From Branchinecta lynchi (taxonomy: Eukaryota; Arthropoda; Branchiopoda; Anostraca; Branchinectidae): a stretch of DNA of 64,000 nt. Within the stretch, counting starts at the first letter, position 1. Each line of letters begins with the position of its first letter. The stretch is from contig JAKZAP010000020.1 of NCBI GenBank assembly GCA_023053575.1, positions 21,166,764-21,230,763 of the forward strand, given 5' to 3'. Positions 42,928-51,130 of the stretch are shown here, piece by piece. The notes beneath the pieces were generated by a model. The model did no database searches. It was not told the origin of the DNA and worked only from the letters and a program-made list of their open reading frames with translations. Position numbers and translations under genes: made by a program.

Positions 42928-43095
42928 ATGGAGATTTATTGTATGAAATGTAAAAAGAGCACTGATACTGAATCAATGTTTAAGGCAGTGTCACAAAAAA
43001 ATAATGTTCCAATGCTGAAAGGGAATTGTGTTATTTGCGGATCGAGGAAAAATCGCTTTTTAAAAAAAACCTCAACGCAGAAACAGATATTTTAA
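42928..43095 (+). CDS. Short zinc-ribbon ORF, 55 aa, upstream of integrase
   Basis: ATG at 42928 in TTTCTAATAAATGG. The product has two C-x2-C pairs, YCMKCKK (C5, C8) and NCVICGS (C34, C37), followed by RKNRFLKK. This is a compact zinc ribbon similar in pattern to small proteins of giant viruses and Polintons (DUF5679-like, from memory). Its last part overlaps the integrase frame, and 43062-43068 is a slippery A AAA AAA in its zero phase. It may be a stand-alone protein and also the N-terminal part of integrase. Confidence 0.75.
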   Translation: MEIYCMKCKKSTDTESMFKAVSQKNNVPMLKGNCVICGSRKNRFLKKTSTQKQIF

Positions 43096-43997
43096 AGACA
43101 TATTATTCTAATTATTCAGGTGTGGATGATATTTACAGAAAATTAAAAGAAAATGGTGTTAAGGTTTCCAAGGATAAAATGAAAAATGTGTTGCAAAATG
43201 AGAATGTGTATACGTTACACAAACCTTCCTATCATAACTTTGAAAGGAGGCGAGTGTATGTTCACTATGTTGATGAGCAATGGCAAGCTGATTTAGTTGA
43301 CATGCAGAAATATAAAAAAGAAAATAATAAAACAAATTACATTTTAACTGTTATTGATTGCTTTAGTAAATATGCTTGGTGTATCCCTCTGAAAGACAAA
43401 ACGGGTGCTGAAATAATAAAAGCATTCAGTGTTATATTTAAAGAAAGAATTCCTAAGAAACTACAAACTGATAAAGGTAAAGAATTTGTGATGAGAAATG
43501 TTCAATCTTTTTTGAAAAATAGCGGCATACACTGGTTTGCATCTGAAAGCGAATTGAAAGCGCAAATTGTAGAACGATTCAACAGAACGCTAAAAGAAAA
43601 GTTATGGAAATATTTCACTCACAATAACACTACTAATTGGATTGATATTTTACCTTTATTTGTGAGTAATTATAATAACTCGTACCACCGTTCAATACAA
43701 ATGAAACCAGCTGATGCTAGTAAAAAGGTTAATCAGAAAAAGGTTTTTAGTGCTCTGTTTCCTCCAGTAGATGACTACAAAATCACAGGAAACGTCAAAG
43801 TAGGGGATTTAGTCAGAATTAAAAAAGAAAAAAGTATTTTCGATAAAGGATATTTACCTAATTATACGGATGAAGTATTTCAGATAGCAACCATCAGACC
43901 TACCATTCCCATTTCTTATGAAATATCTGACAAAAGTGGGGAATTAATTCAAGGAGGGTTTTATGAAAAAGAACTTTCAAAATTTATTATGAAATAA
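43026..43997 (+). CDS. Retrovirus-like integrase, no ATG start
   Basis: The frame opens before 43026 (the first codon given is TTG) and the first ATG lies inside the conserved region, so normal initiation is unlikely. Taking 43026 as residue 1, the DDE triad is D89 (WQADLVDM), D149 (QTDKGKEF) and E183 (AQIVERFNRTLK). A C-terminal SH3-like part includes GDLVRIKKEKSIFDKGYLPN. It cuts and joins element ends to target DNA, making the 6-bp duplication. It lacks the usual HHCC domain; the zinc-ribbon ORF joined by -1 frameshift could supply a zinc-binding N-terminus. A lost base in the A8 run would give the same picture. Confidence 0.88.
   Translation: MCYLRIEEKSLFKKNLNAETDILKTYYSNYSGVDDIYRKLKENGVKVSKDKMKNVLQNENVYTLHKPSYHNFERRRVYVHYVDEQWQADLVDMQKYKKENNKTNYILTVIDCFSKYAWCIPLKDKTGAEIIKAFSVIFKERIPKKLQTDKGKEFVMRNVQSFLKNSGIHWFASESELKAQIVERFNRTLKEKLWKYFTHNNTTNWIDILPLFVSNYNNSYHRSIQMKPADASKKVNQKKVFSALFPPVDDYKITGNVKVGDLVRIKKEKSIFDKGYLPNYTDEVFQIATIRPTIPISYEISDKSGELIQGGFYEKELSKFIMK
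43062..43068 (+). promoter_or_regulatory. Candidate -1 ribosomal frameshift site (zinc ribbon to integrase)
   Basis: A AAA AAA, split as (TT)A AAA AAA in the zero frame of 42928-43095, within an A8 run. A -1 slip enters the integrase frame directly (next codon 43068-43070). No clear stimulatory stem was noticed. Confidence 0.55.
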
Positions 43998-44013
43998 AAT
44001 TACTTGTATATAA

Positions 44014-44838
44014 ATGGATTCAAGACGCTTGAGTGATATGTTATCGGATATAGTGAAGAACAGAGAAGTTCAGAGAAGAAAGGTTCAACAAAATGAGATG
44101 GAGAAGGCAGGATTTCGGGAATATGCTTCAGAGTTAAACGCTCCAGTTATTATAGCACAAAAAGAAAACACTAAAGACACCATCAAAAAATTACAAGAGA
44201 ACACTGAAATGATCATAAATAAACTACAGGAAGGTGATGATAGTTCAAGAACAAGGCTTCTCCAGATAGGTGAAACGAATCAACCATATCAGCTTCCAGT
44301 TTCAGGGGTAGAAATGCAGTCAACCGCTTTAGAAGCATCTCCAACAAGTATAAAAGTTGTTGATCTGAATGAAGGTGTTGATAAAGAGTTATTAAAAGCA
44401 CTTAATGTGAAATATAGAGATAATCATAGAAGATATGAAGGGGAATATTTTGAGATGCCTCATTTTTATTATGATAACCCAGAGAATATAGAAGATGCTT
44501 TGGCTGAATTAACACCGATAAGTCAAAGTTATGGTGGTCTGAAAAGTAAAAGTTATAGTTCTAGTAAGTATGATAAAATTATTTTATTTATACAAGACTA
44601 TAAGGATAGATTAAGAAAAATTCAATCTAGTATACCCTTTATCAGACAACAAGGAACTGGAATATTTATGAATTGTGATGAAATGATTTCAAAATTATAC
44701 ACTTTGATAGGTAGCAGAGTAAACGGAAATACATCTGATGAGGTGAGAAATGAAGCTATTGATATTTTGGATTCGTTAATGCGAAATAAATTTCTTACGA
44801 AGAGAAATTACAATTCAATATATAAAAAATATTTCTAA
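44014..44838 (+). CDS. Conserved Polinton protein of unknown function
   Basis: 274 residues, start in TGTATATAAATGG. The N-terminal third is charged and likely coiled-coil (ENTKDTIKKLQENTEMIINK). The C-terminal part has KYDKIILFIQDYKDRLRKI, then QQGTGIFM and GSRVNGNTSDEVRNEAIDI. I recognise the C-terminal pattern (L-I-x-x-R-x-N-G-N near S-x-E-V-x-N-E) from hypothetical proteins near capsid genes of animal Polintons. No function is known to me. Its stop abuts the minor capsid start (4-nt spacing), so the genes are tightly packed. Confidence 0.6.
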   Translation: MDSRRLSDMLSDIVKNREVQRRKVQQNEMEKAGFREYASELNAPVIIAQKENTKDTIKKLQENTEMIINKLQEGDDSSRTRLLQIGETNQPYQLPVSGVEMQSTALEASPTSIKVVDLNEGVDKELLKALNVKYRDNHRRYEGEYFEMPHFYYDNPENIEDALAELTPISQSYGGLKSKSYSSSKYDKIILFIQDYKDRLRKIQSSIPFIRQQGTGIFMNCDEMISKLYTLIGSRVNGNTSDEVRNEAIDILDSLMRNKFLTKRNYNSIYKKYF

Positions 44839-44841
44839 TAA

Positions 44842-45564
44842 ATGGTGTTGTTAAACATTGAAGGTAATGAAAGTATCATTGATATAACATTTAGTCAACC
44901 AATCGAATTGAATCGTAATTGGGATTATGAAATAGGTTTGAATCAGTGTACTTTGTGGTATTCATGGCATAATATAAGTGATAAATTTGGAAATAATACA
45001 TTTCAATACAGGAAAGATGAAGATAATAATGCAACAGAATGGATGAATGTTACTATTCCTAATGGGATGTATAACGATGATTGTTTGAATTATTTTTTGT
45101 GTCAGTATTTTGATACCCCAAAAGATAAATGTCCTATTGTAATTTCATCCAATCCAGCATCTATGAGATTTGTCATACTATTACAAGAAAAATATGTGTT
45201 TAGATTTAATAGTGACTTGTGTCAGATTTTAGGATTTGAGAAGGATAGTGAGATATCTAAGAAAATCAATGAAGGTACAAAGCTTCCTAATATAACAAGA
45301 AGCGTTGATAAAATTCAAATTCACTGCTCTCTCGTAAACAGTTCTATCGTAAACAAAAGTAAATCAGATGTCATTTGGACATTTGTTCCTAATACAGAAC
45401 CGGGTTGTCAAATTGTTGAGAATCCTAGACAATTAATCTACCTTCCTATTAATACAAAAGACTTTATTTACTCCTTGAGAATGACAATTACTGATCAGTT
45501 GGGAAGACCTATCGATTTGAATGGTGATAACGTTGGATACGTGCTGCATTTAAGAAAAGCTTAA
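44842..45564 (+). CDS. Minor capsid protein (penton-like single jelly roll)
   Basis: 240 residues, start in TTTCTAATAAATGG; the motif overlaps the stop of the previous gene. It has features of the Polinton minor capsid protein: MNVTIPNGMYNDDCLNYFLC near 68-87, QILGFEKDSEIS, then IQIHCSLVNSSIVN, WTFVPNTEPGCQIVENPRQL and DQLGRPIDLNGDN before a final hydrophobic strand. These map to strands of a single jelly roll that forms the pentamers at capsid vertices. Length and order match the family. No break is seen. Confidence 0.85.
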   Translation: MVLLNIEGNESIIDITFSQPIELNRNWDYEIGLNQCTLWYSWHNISDKFGNNTFQYRKDEDNNATEWMNVTIPNGMYNDDCLNYFLCQYFDTPKDKCPIVISSNPASMRFVILLQEKYVFRFNSDLCQILGFEKDSEISKKINEGTKLPNITRSVDKIQIHCSLVNSSIVNKSKSDVIWTFVPNTEPGCQIVENPRQLIYLPINTKDFIYSLRMTITDQLGRPIDLNGDNVGYVLHLRKA

Positions 45565-45596
45565 AGGATTAGTGAAATAAAATTATTTACCTATAA

Positions 45597-45953
45597 ATGT
45601 TGATTAATAATAAGCGATTACTTTATAAAAGGCAGTATGGAAGTGGAATCGGTAGTGTATTCAAAAACATTGTTAATTCCCAGTTATTTCAAACGTCAGC
45701 AAAACAAATAAAAGATGGGGCTATGTCAATGTATAATAATATTATTAAACCGAGATTTGAGTTGTTGAAAAACAGAGCAATAGAATATGGGAAAGATCTG
45801 ATCAATGTAAACAAGAAGGAACTCATTGATGTAATTGGAAACAAAAAATCGATGAAGGATCTTATCGGTACAAATAAAAGGATTTTAAATCAAAGAAGTC
45901 AGGACTTGATCAAAACGTTAATGACTGGAAATGGATTAAAGATTCTGAAATAA
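45597..45953 (+). CDS. Small pVI-like or minor virion protein
   Basis: 118 residues, start in CCTATAAATG. The N-terminus has RQYGSGIGSVFKNIVNSQ followed by an amphipathic helix, and the end has TGNGLKIL. A Gly-Ser-Gly site before an amphipathic helix between minor and major capsid genes recalls adenovirus pVI, a protease-cleaved, membrane-lytic protein. That similarity is by layout only; sequence identity cannot be claimed. Confidence 0.5.
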   Translation: MLINNKRLLYKRQYGSGIGSVFKNIVNSQLFQTSAKQIKDGAMSMYNNIIKPRFELLKNRAIEYGKDLINVNKKELIDVIGNKKSMKDLIGTNKRILNQRSQDLIKTLMTGNGLKILK

Positions 45954-45983
45954 GTTTTATTTAATAATTTCTTTCTTATATAA

Positions 45984-47333
45984 ATGGCAGTAAATAAAGT
46001 TATCAGTCCGCAATGGAACATATTTGACGAACCGCTTGTGGATGATACAGTGGTTAAATATGAATTTAAAGAAATTCGAGAAACAGATGTGACTGTATCT
46101 AATAAATCAGAGTTTGAATTCGTAACAAAGAAATTAGATTCCTGGTTTTATCCAAGTGAAAGTTATCTTGATGTCAGTGTAAGAATAGTAAACGAAGATG
46201 GGACTCCTATAGCTGCAACCGATGTTGCTACTTTAACGAATAATGGATTTAATTTATTCAGTACCGCTGAGTATGTAATAAACGATGAATCGGTTGAAAA
46301 AATTAATCATGTTGGTATTACAACTACCGTTACAAAGTTGATTGAATACTCTGATGATTATTCTAGAAGTGCAGCAAGAAATCATTTCTGGTATAAGGAT
46401 TATAATCAAGGAAAAGAAATTAATCCTGTTATTGCTTCGTTTACTGCAGGGGCTGCAGCAGGGGGTGGAACAGTCAGTTTGAGAAATAATAATAATTATA
46501 ATAAAGGATTTGAAAAAAGATATAACAGAACAAAGAGCAGTAAATTAGTAAATATGTATTTACCATTATCAGAATTGTTTGGATTTCTGAAAGGAAACAA
46601 ACGATTCTTCAGAGGTGCATCGCATAAATTATTTCTAAGAAGAAATGATGATAACAACATGATTATAAGAAATGGAAATACTAATTTCAAAGTAGTAATC
46701 GAGTATTTATCCTGGAAGATCCCTATTGTAGCTCCTAGTATCGAAATGATGAGTGAATTAGAAAAGGATCTTGCTAAGGATAAAAAGCATAATCTGATGT
46801 GGGAAGCATGTAATAGTTATAAAAGTGATGTTAGTCAGAATAAGGAACACACTTGGAAAGTTATATCTGAGAGAAACAATCCAACAAAAGTAGTTGTGAT
46901 GCTACAGAAAAATGAAAAGCATAACAATCAATTAATGAATAATATGGTGTTTGATCATATGAATTTAACAGACATAGAACTTAGAATTAATGGGGATAAA
47001 TATCCTGAAGAACCACTTAAATGTGATTTTAGCGATGATAAATGTAAATACTCAAATCTTTACAATAGGTTCATACATTTGGGTTATAAACAATTAGCAT
47101 TTGATACTGGTAGTGTTGTTAGTATAGAAGAATTTAAAGAAGTATATCCACTATTCTGTTTCGGTGTTTCCAAACACGAATCAAGTATATATAATGGAAC
47201 AACTGCTGATATTGAAATAAGTTTAACATTAAAACACGCTCAGCCTGTACCATATAATATTTACTGTGTTATATATTATGAAAGAAAAGCTACATTAGGT
47301 ATTATTAACAAAAATATGTATGTGAGTTTGTGA
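45984..47333 (+). CDS. Major capsid protein (double jelly roll)
   Basis: 449 residues, start in CTTATATAAATGG. The N-terminal part has the Polinton MCP pattern: FVTKKLDSWFYPSESYLDV, ATLTNNGFNLFSTAEYVIND and KLIEYSDDYSRSAARNHFWY. Later, ARG-rich and HNNQLMNN segments precede DIELRINGDKYPEEPL and HAQPVPYNIYCVIYYERKATL at the end. Double-jelly-roll capsid proteins form hexon-like capsomers in polintoviruses, virophages and adenoviruses. Usual length, no break. This and the minor capsid, protease and ATPase genes make a complete morphogenesis module. Confidence 0.92.
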   Translation: MAVNKVISPQWNIFDEPLVDDTVVKYEFKEIRETDVTVSNKSEFEFVTKKLDSWFYPSESYLDVSVRIVNEDGTPIAATDVATLTNNGFNLFSTAEYVINDESVEKINHVGITTTVTKLIEYSDDYSRSAARNHFWYKDYNQGKEINPVIASFTAGAAAGGGTVSLRNNNNYNKGFEKRYNRTKSSKLVNMYLPLSELFGFLKGNKRFFRGASHKLFLRRNDDNNMIIRNGNTNFKVVIEYLSWKIPIVAPSIEMMSELEKDLAKDKKHNLMWEACNSYKSDVSQNKEHTWKVISERNNPTKVVVMLQKNEKHNNQLMNNMVFDHMNLTDIELRINGDKYPEEPLKCDFSDDKCKYSNLYNRFIHLGYKQLAFDTGSVVSIEEFKEVYPLFCFGVSKHESSIYNGTTADIEISLTLKHAQPVPYNIYCVIYYERKATLGIINKNMYVSL

Positions 47334-47337
47334 GTCT

Positions 47338-47922
47338 GGATTTTTATTTAATAAAATCATCCCCTAATAAATGGAGTCCACAAAGGAAGTCTTGAATACA
47401 ATCAGAATGAATAAATACAATGAGACAATCAGGAAAGAAGAACTAGTTCTAGGATTGAAATATACTATCGTTAAAATGAGAATTGCTAAGACAAAATATG
47501 GTGATAAGTTGGTTGTAGTTATTAATCATAATGACAAACCATGTGATTTGTTTATAACTCAGAAATATAATGCCATTGCTAACGAATTACTTTTAAAGAA
47601 AAATCTAGTTTTGCAACCGATTGTACGCGAAAACAAGAACAAAGAAACATATGTGGATTTAGAACTGTTTACTCAGTAATATTTGAATAAAAAATGAAAA
47701 ATGTAAAAAAAAAGAAGTAGTAGTATATTGTAGTATTTTATATGTAGTAAAGGGTAATATTCTCATTTCTTGTATCCTTTATTTTGGAATTAAGAAAATA
47801 AAAATGTTCTTAAAAAGGGGGATAATTTGGTAAAAAGGATGTTAAAATTTAAGAAATTGATGTTAAAATGGGGTTTTGAAATTGGGGGGAGGGTGGAGTG
47901 GGAGCCGGTATTATATACTACT
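47338..47922 (-). repeat. Polinton right terminal inverted repeat
   Basis: 585 bp, inverse of 34308-34893 with a single length difference in an A-run. It ends CCGGTATTATATACTACT, followed by the target duplication TGCATA (47923-47928). Confidence 0.95.
47371..47679 (+). CDS. TIR-borne Polinton protein, 102 aa, right copy
   Basis: Same protein and start motif (CCCCTAATAAATGG) as 34552-34860. Here it follows the major capsid gene with a 37-nt gap and is transcribed toward the right flank. Two identical outward-facing genes per element double the dose, and they can stay identical because the TIRs are corrected together. Confidence 0.8.
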   Translation: MESTKEVLNTIRMNKYNETIRKEELVLGLKYTIVKMRIAKTKYGDKLVVVINHNDKPCDLFITQKYNAIANELLLKKNLVLQPIVRENKNKETYVDLELFTQ

Positions 47923-48536
47923 TGCATAGGCATGGGCACTGTTCTGTTTTTGCATTCAAACAGGAACAGGCAGAAACAGGTCACATAAGAACAGAAACAG
48001 AAAGAAAACAGGAAACTTGAAAACAGGTCCTGTTCTGTTTTAACAGAAATGATGACTTCGAAAACAGAAACAGCTGTTAAACAGGCAGAAAAAAACAGAA
48101 CCGGATGTTTAAAACAGTTTTTTTTTTATTATTTGATTTCCCGTATTTTTGTATTATGTTTATGGCAGAGTTCACCTATAGTTTGCCCTGTACCATGAAG
48201 TATCTTAAATAGTTTTTCCTTGCACCGCACAGATGCCTTTCTTCGAGTTCATTTCATAGAACAACAAATATCTTGGTCCAGAATTCCAGCTGCCTTTTTT
48301 ATGAGTTACACTTTTTCCCGATGGAAAATGAGCCATGGAAGTTTCGTTTGTCTTAACAACAAATTTTCGCATAGCCTACCTTTCCACTTGGATTGTTTGT
48401 AATAGTGATCGGTAATAAACTAAAATTCAAAGTTAAGCAAGCTTCACTTCGTGACAGTGGTTGGTGATGATGGTCATTTTTTTGTGAGGGGAGGGTCGCG
48501 AAGGATCCATGTTAAATCAGAATACCGAATAGCTTT

Positions 48537-48590
48537 TCCTCGGTGGTTTCTTTTTCCTCGGTGGTTTCTTTTTCCTCGGTGGTTTCTTTA
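48537..48590. repeat. Short tandem repeat, 3 units of about 19 bp
   Basis: TCCTCGGTGGTTTCTTTT repeated three times, last unit diverging. Confidence 0.8.
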
Positions 48591-49097
48591 ATTTGAAACT
48601 TGGTGTACTTGTGGGCCTTGGGGTCTAGTTGTCACTTTTGGGATTCAAGCCCCGATACACTCTCGGTTCAAGGGCAATTGGTCACAATTCCCCCAGTGAC
48701 TAATGTTTCCTTTAACCTAAAAACGCTGGGATAGGACAATCTAGTTATCCATGACTTATTCACTTAAAACAGCTTGAAGAGCCGCTGAAAATGCGTTACT
48801 TCATTGTTCCGCTATTCACGAATAATTGTTTTTCAAATAGTGGAATTTCCGTGTGATTTGTGGTACCTCTATGCGCTTGTATTTTTGTTGCACCCCTTAC
48901 GAGAAAGATTTATGATTTTTCTTTTGTTCCGGCACTAAACAATCTTCACCAATCTCACCACTGCCCAACGAAAAGTAGCGTTTGTATTTAGATTAAGATT
49001 TCCCGAGTCATAATAGAATTTGCGTTGTGTTGACGGCCGCACATATTCTGAACGTCATAACTAGAGCAGATAGTGGAAGATAAAAAATTCCGCAACT

Positions 49098-49559
49098 TTT
49101 ACTCTGGGCAATCCGGGCCCAGTTGCACATAATTCGCAAAACGGTGGTAAGCCTTTAAAATTTAACTGAAAAGCCAACTATTTTAGTGTCATTTCATTAA
49201 ACATACTGAATTATTGGGATTCTACAATGATGTTCACGCATTCAAAATTTCCACCTTAGCACCAGGCATGTTTTTTACGCAATGGGCTTTAGACAACCAA
49301 ATTTGTTTGGTGTCCACCACCAAATATGTTAAGTAATCTATCCCATTATCTGATTACCTGAAATATCAGTGTTTTTTGTCACCTCTGATTTTTAAACTAT
49401 AACCTGTGAACATGATTTAATTTTTCCTTTGTAGAATCCCAATAATTCAGTATGTTTAATGAAATGACACAAAAATTAGTTGGCTTTTCAGTTAAATTTT
49501 AAAGGCTTACCACCGTTTTGCGAATTATGTGCAACTGGGCCCGGATTGCCCAGAGTAAA
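49098..49559. mobile_element. Palindromic MITE with a Family D core inside
   Basis: TTTACTCTGGGCAATCCGGG and its inverse flank arms of roughly 130 bp. The middle, from TTTTTTACGCAATGGGC (about 49270-49425), is nearly identical to the core of the Family D copy at 49977-50133. Inverse matches continue past the right arm (49575-49635), so the history is complex. Confidence 0.55.
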
Positions 49560-49802
49560 TTGCCTGACCAAATTCGCAAACTTGCTAAACATGCCTGGTA
49601 CTAAGGTGGAAATTTGGAATGCGTGAACATCATTGTCCAGATGGGTCTTTGGACCCACCCAAAGACCCATCTAGATGAACCTTTCGGTGATACTCCACCC
49701 CCACCCCCCACATCCAAACGCTGGTAACTGTGCCCATATTGACCAATGAATTAAAAGTCAAGGGCGAATGGTTATTAGGCTGTTCGTACACTATATATGA
49801 TA

Positions 49803-50263
49803 CAGAGCTGGGCGAATCCGAATCCGGATTCAGATTTGAATCCAGGATTCGTCCTTTTGGCCGGATTCGAATCTTCTGCTTCTCAGGCTGGATTCGGTTT
49901 CGGACTCGGATTCCAAACCCTCAATCTTACGAATCCGCTCAGATTTCTATGCTACATCCTTTCAGTTTCCGTTTTCCCAATTTTTACGCAATGGGCTTTA
50001 GACAACCATATTTGTTTGGTGTCCACCACCAAATATGTTAAGTAATCTATCACATTATCTGATTACCTGACATATCAGTGTTTTTTGTCACCTCTGATTT
50101 TTAAACTATAACCTATGAACATGATTTAATTTTTGCTAAGGTTGGATTCGAATCCGGATTCAATTTCGGATTCGAATCCTCAGCATGAAATGGTAGATTC
50201 GGATTCGTACCTAGCCCTGGATTCGGATTCGAATCCTTTCATGATCGGATTCGCCCATCTCTG
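49803..50263 (+). mobile_element. Family D hAT-type MITE, copy 3
   Basis: CAGAGCTGGGCGAATCC ... GGATTCGCCCATCTCTG with an exact 8-bp duplication ATATGATA (49795-49802 and 50264-50271). Dense GGATTCGAATCC words at both ends. Confidence 0.85.
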
Positions 50264-50891
50264 ATATGATATACGTTTTACTTTTACACATTACGTTTGA
50301 GCGCTTGCGCACTTTTTCATATTGGACCCGAAGACGGCTGCTGCCACGAAGGGTCAGCGGAAAGCTGCAACAGTAGTCTAAGACTTAGCTGACTACGTAT
50401 CCATTTAGCTCAGTCAAATGCAATTCGCCGTCAGCTTGAGCTGAATAAATATTTACAGTATGTGAAGTTCCCATTTTTTGCTGTTGTTCCTACTATTGCT
50501 TGATTCTTGCTCAATATTTTTGATAGCCGTCATCGCATCCACATTTCGCGTGGGTCACTGGTAAGGTTGACAAATTGGCCTCTTTTGGAATGTGGCATTT
50601 CGAAATGATGCAAATCTTGAGTTAAAAGATTTGTTTTATTGATAAGGCGGGTTGCCCCCCGAAAAACAGATTTGGCTGTTTAAACAGGTAAAAAAAAACA
50701 GGAACAGGGCAAACAGGATACACCAAAACGGAACAGAACAGGTGAGAAAAAAAACAGTTGGCTTCAAAACAGCTGTTCTGTTTACTTAGGGTCCCTGAAA
50801 CAGAAAACAGTAAACAGTAAAACAGGAGGAAAAAAACAGAAACAGAAACAGAAAACAGGAACAGTGCCCATGCCTAGTTGTGCACTTCGGT

Positions 50892-51130
50892 CGTTTTTTT
50901 TTTTTTTTTGTATTTATCACACGTCATTTCAAAAAGAAAAAGGACGGAGTACAAAAACGAAAGAAAAGCAAAACCAAATAAAAACATAACATTTTCATAA
51001 GAAAAAATCAACAAATAAAACTGAAAAACTCTCTGATCGACAACTGAACACGAACATACATGCACATACACGATCAAGGTTTGAAGGACCCGATCCAGGT
51101 GTACTTGGGAAAGCAGGATCAGATAAACGA
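50892..51130 (-). mobile_element. Poly-A retroposon 3' end, copy 2
   Basis: T-run followed by CACGTCATTTCAAAAAG and ACTGAACACGAACATAC, as at 10368-10560. It begins just past the hAT target duplication. Confidence 0.5.

Larger units (their letters stand above)
34308..47922 (+). mobile_element. Complete Polinton/Maverick (polintovirus-like)
   Basis: 13,615 bp bounded by an exact 6-bp duplication TGCATA (34302-34307 and 47923-47928). Ends are AG...CT, and the 586/585-bp terminal inverted repeats differ visibly only by one base in an A/T run. A 6-bp duplication and AG..CT termini are the known hallmarks of Polintons. All core genes are present and open: protein-primed polymerase B, retrovirus-like integrase, adenain-like protease, A32-like ATPase, and major and minor capsid proteins. 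Accessory genes are a TIR-borne 102-aa protein, a two-TM protein, fibre-like, two small membrane-active-like and one unknown protein, and a zinc ribbon. The near-identical TIRs and open frames argue for recent insertion. It lies in KLF intron 4 with most genes in the sense direction of the host gene. Confidence 0.97.
47929..50876 (+). mobile_element. hAT-like non-autonomous element split by the Polinton
   Basis: Ends TAGGCATGGGCACTGTTC (first two bases at 34306-34307) and the inverse GAACAGTGCCCATGCCTA, flanked by identical 8-bp duplications GTTGTGCA (34298-34305 and 50877-50884). Total about 2.95 kb without the Polinton. Both subterminal 200-bp regions are crowded with AACAG/CTGTTTT words, as in transposase-binding subterminal repeats of hAT elements. 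No transposase ORF. It contains other inserted elements (49098-49559, 49803-50263). Confidence 0.8.
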
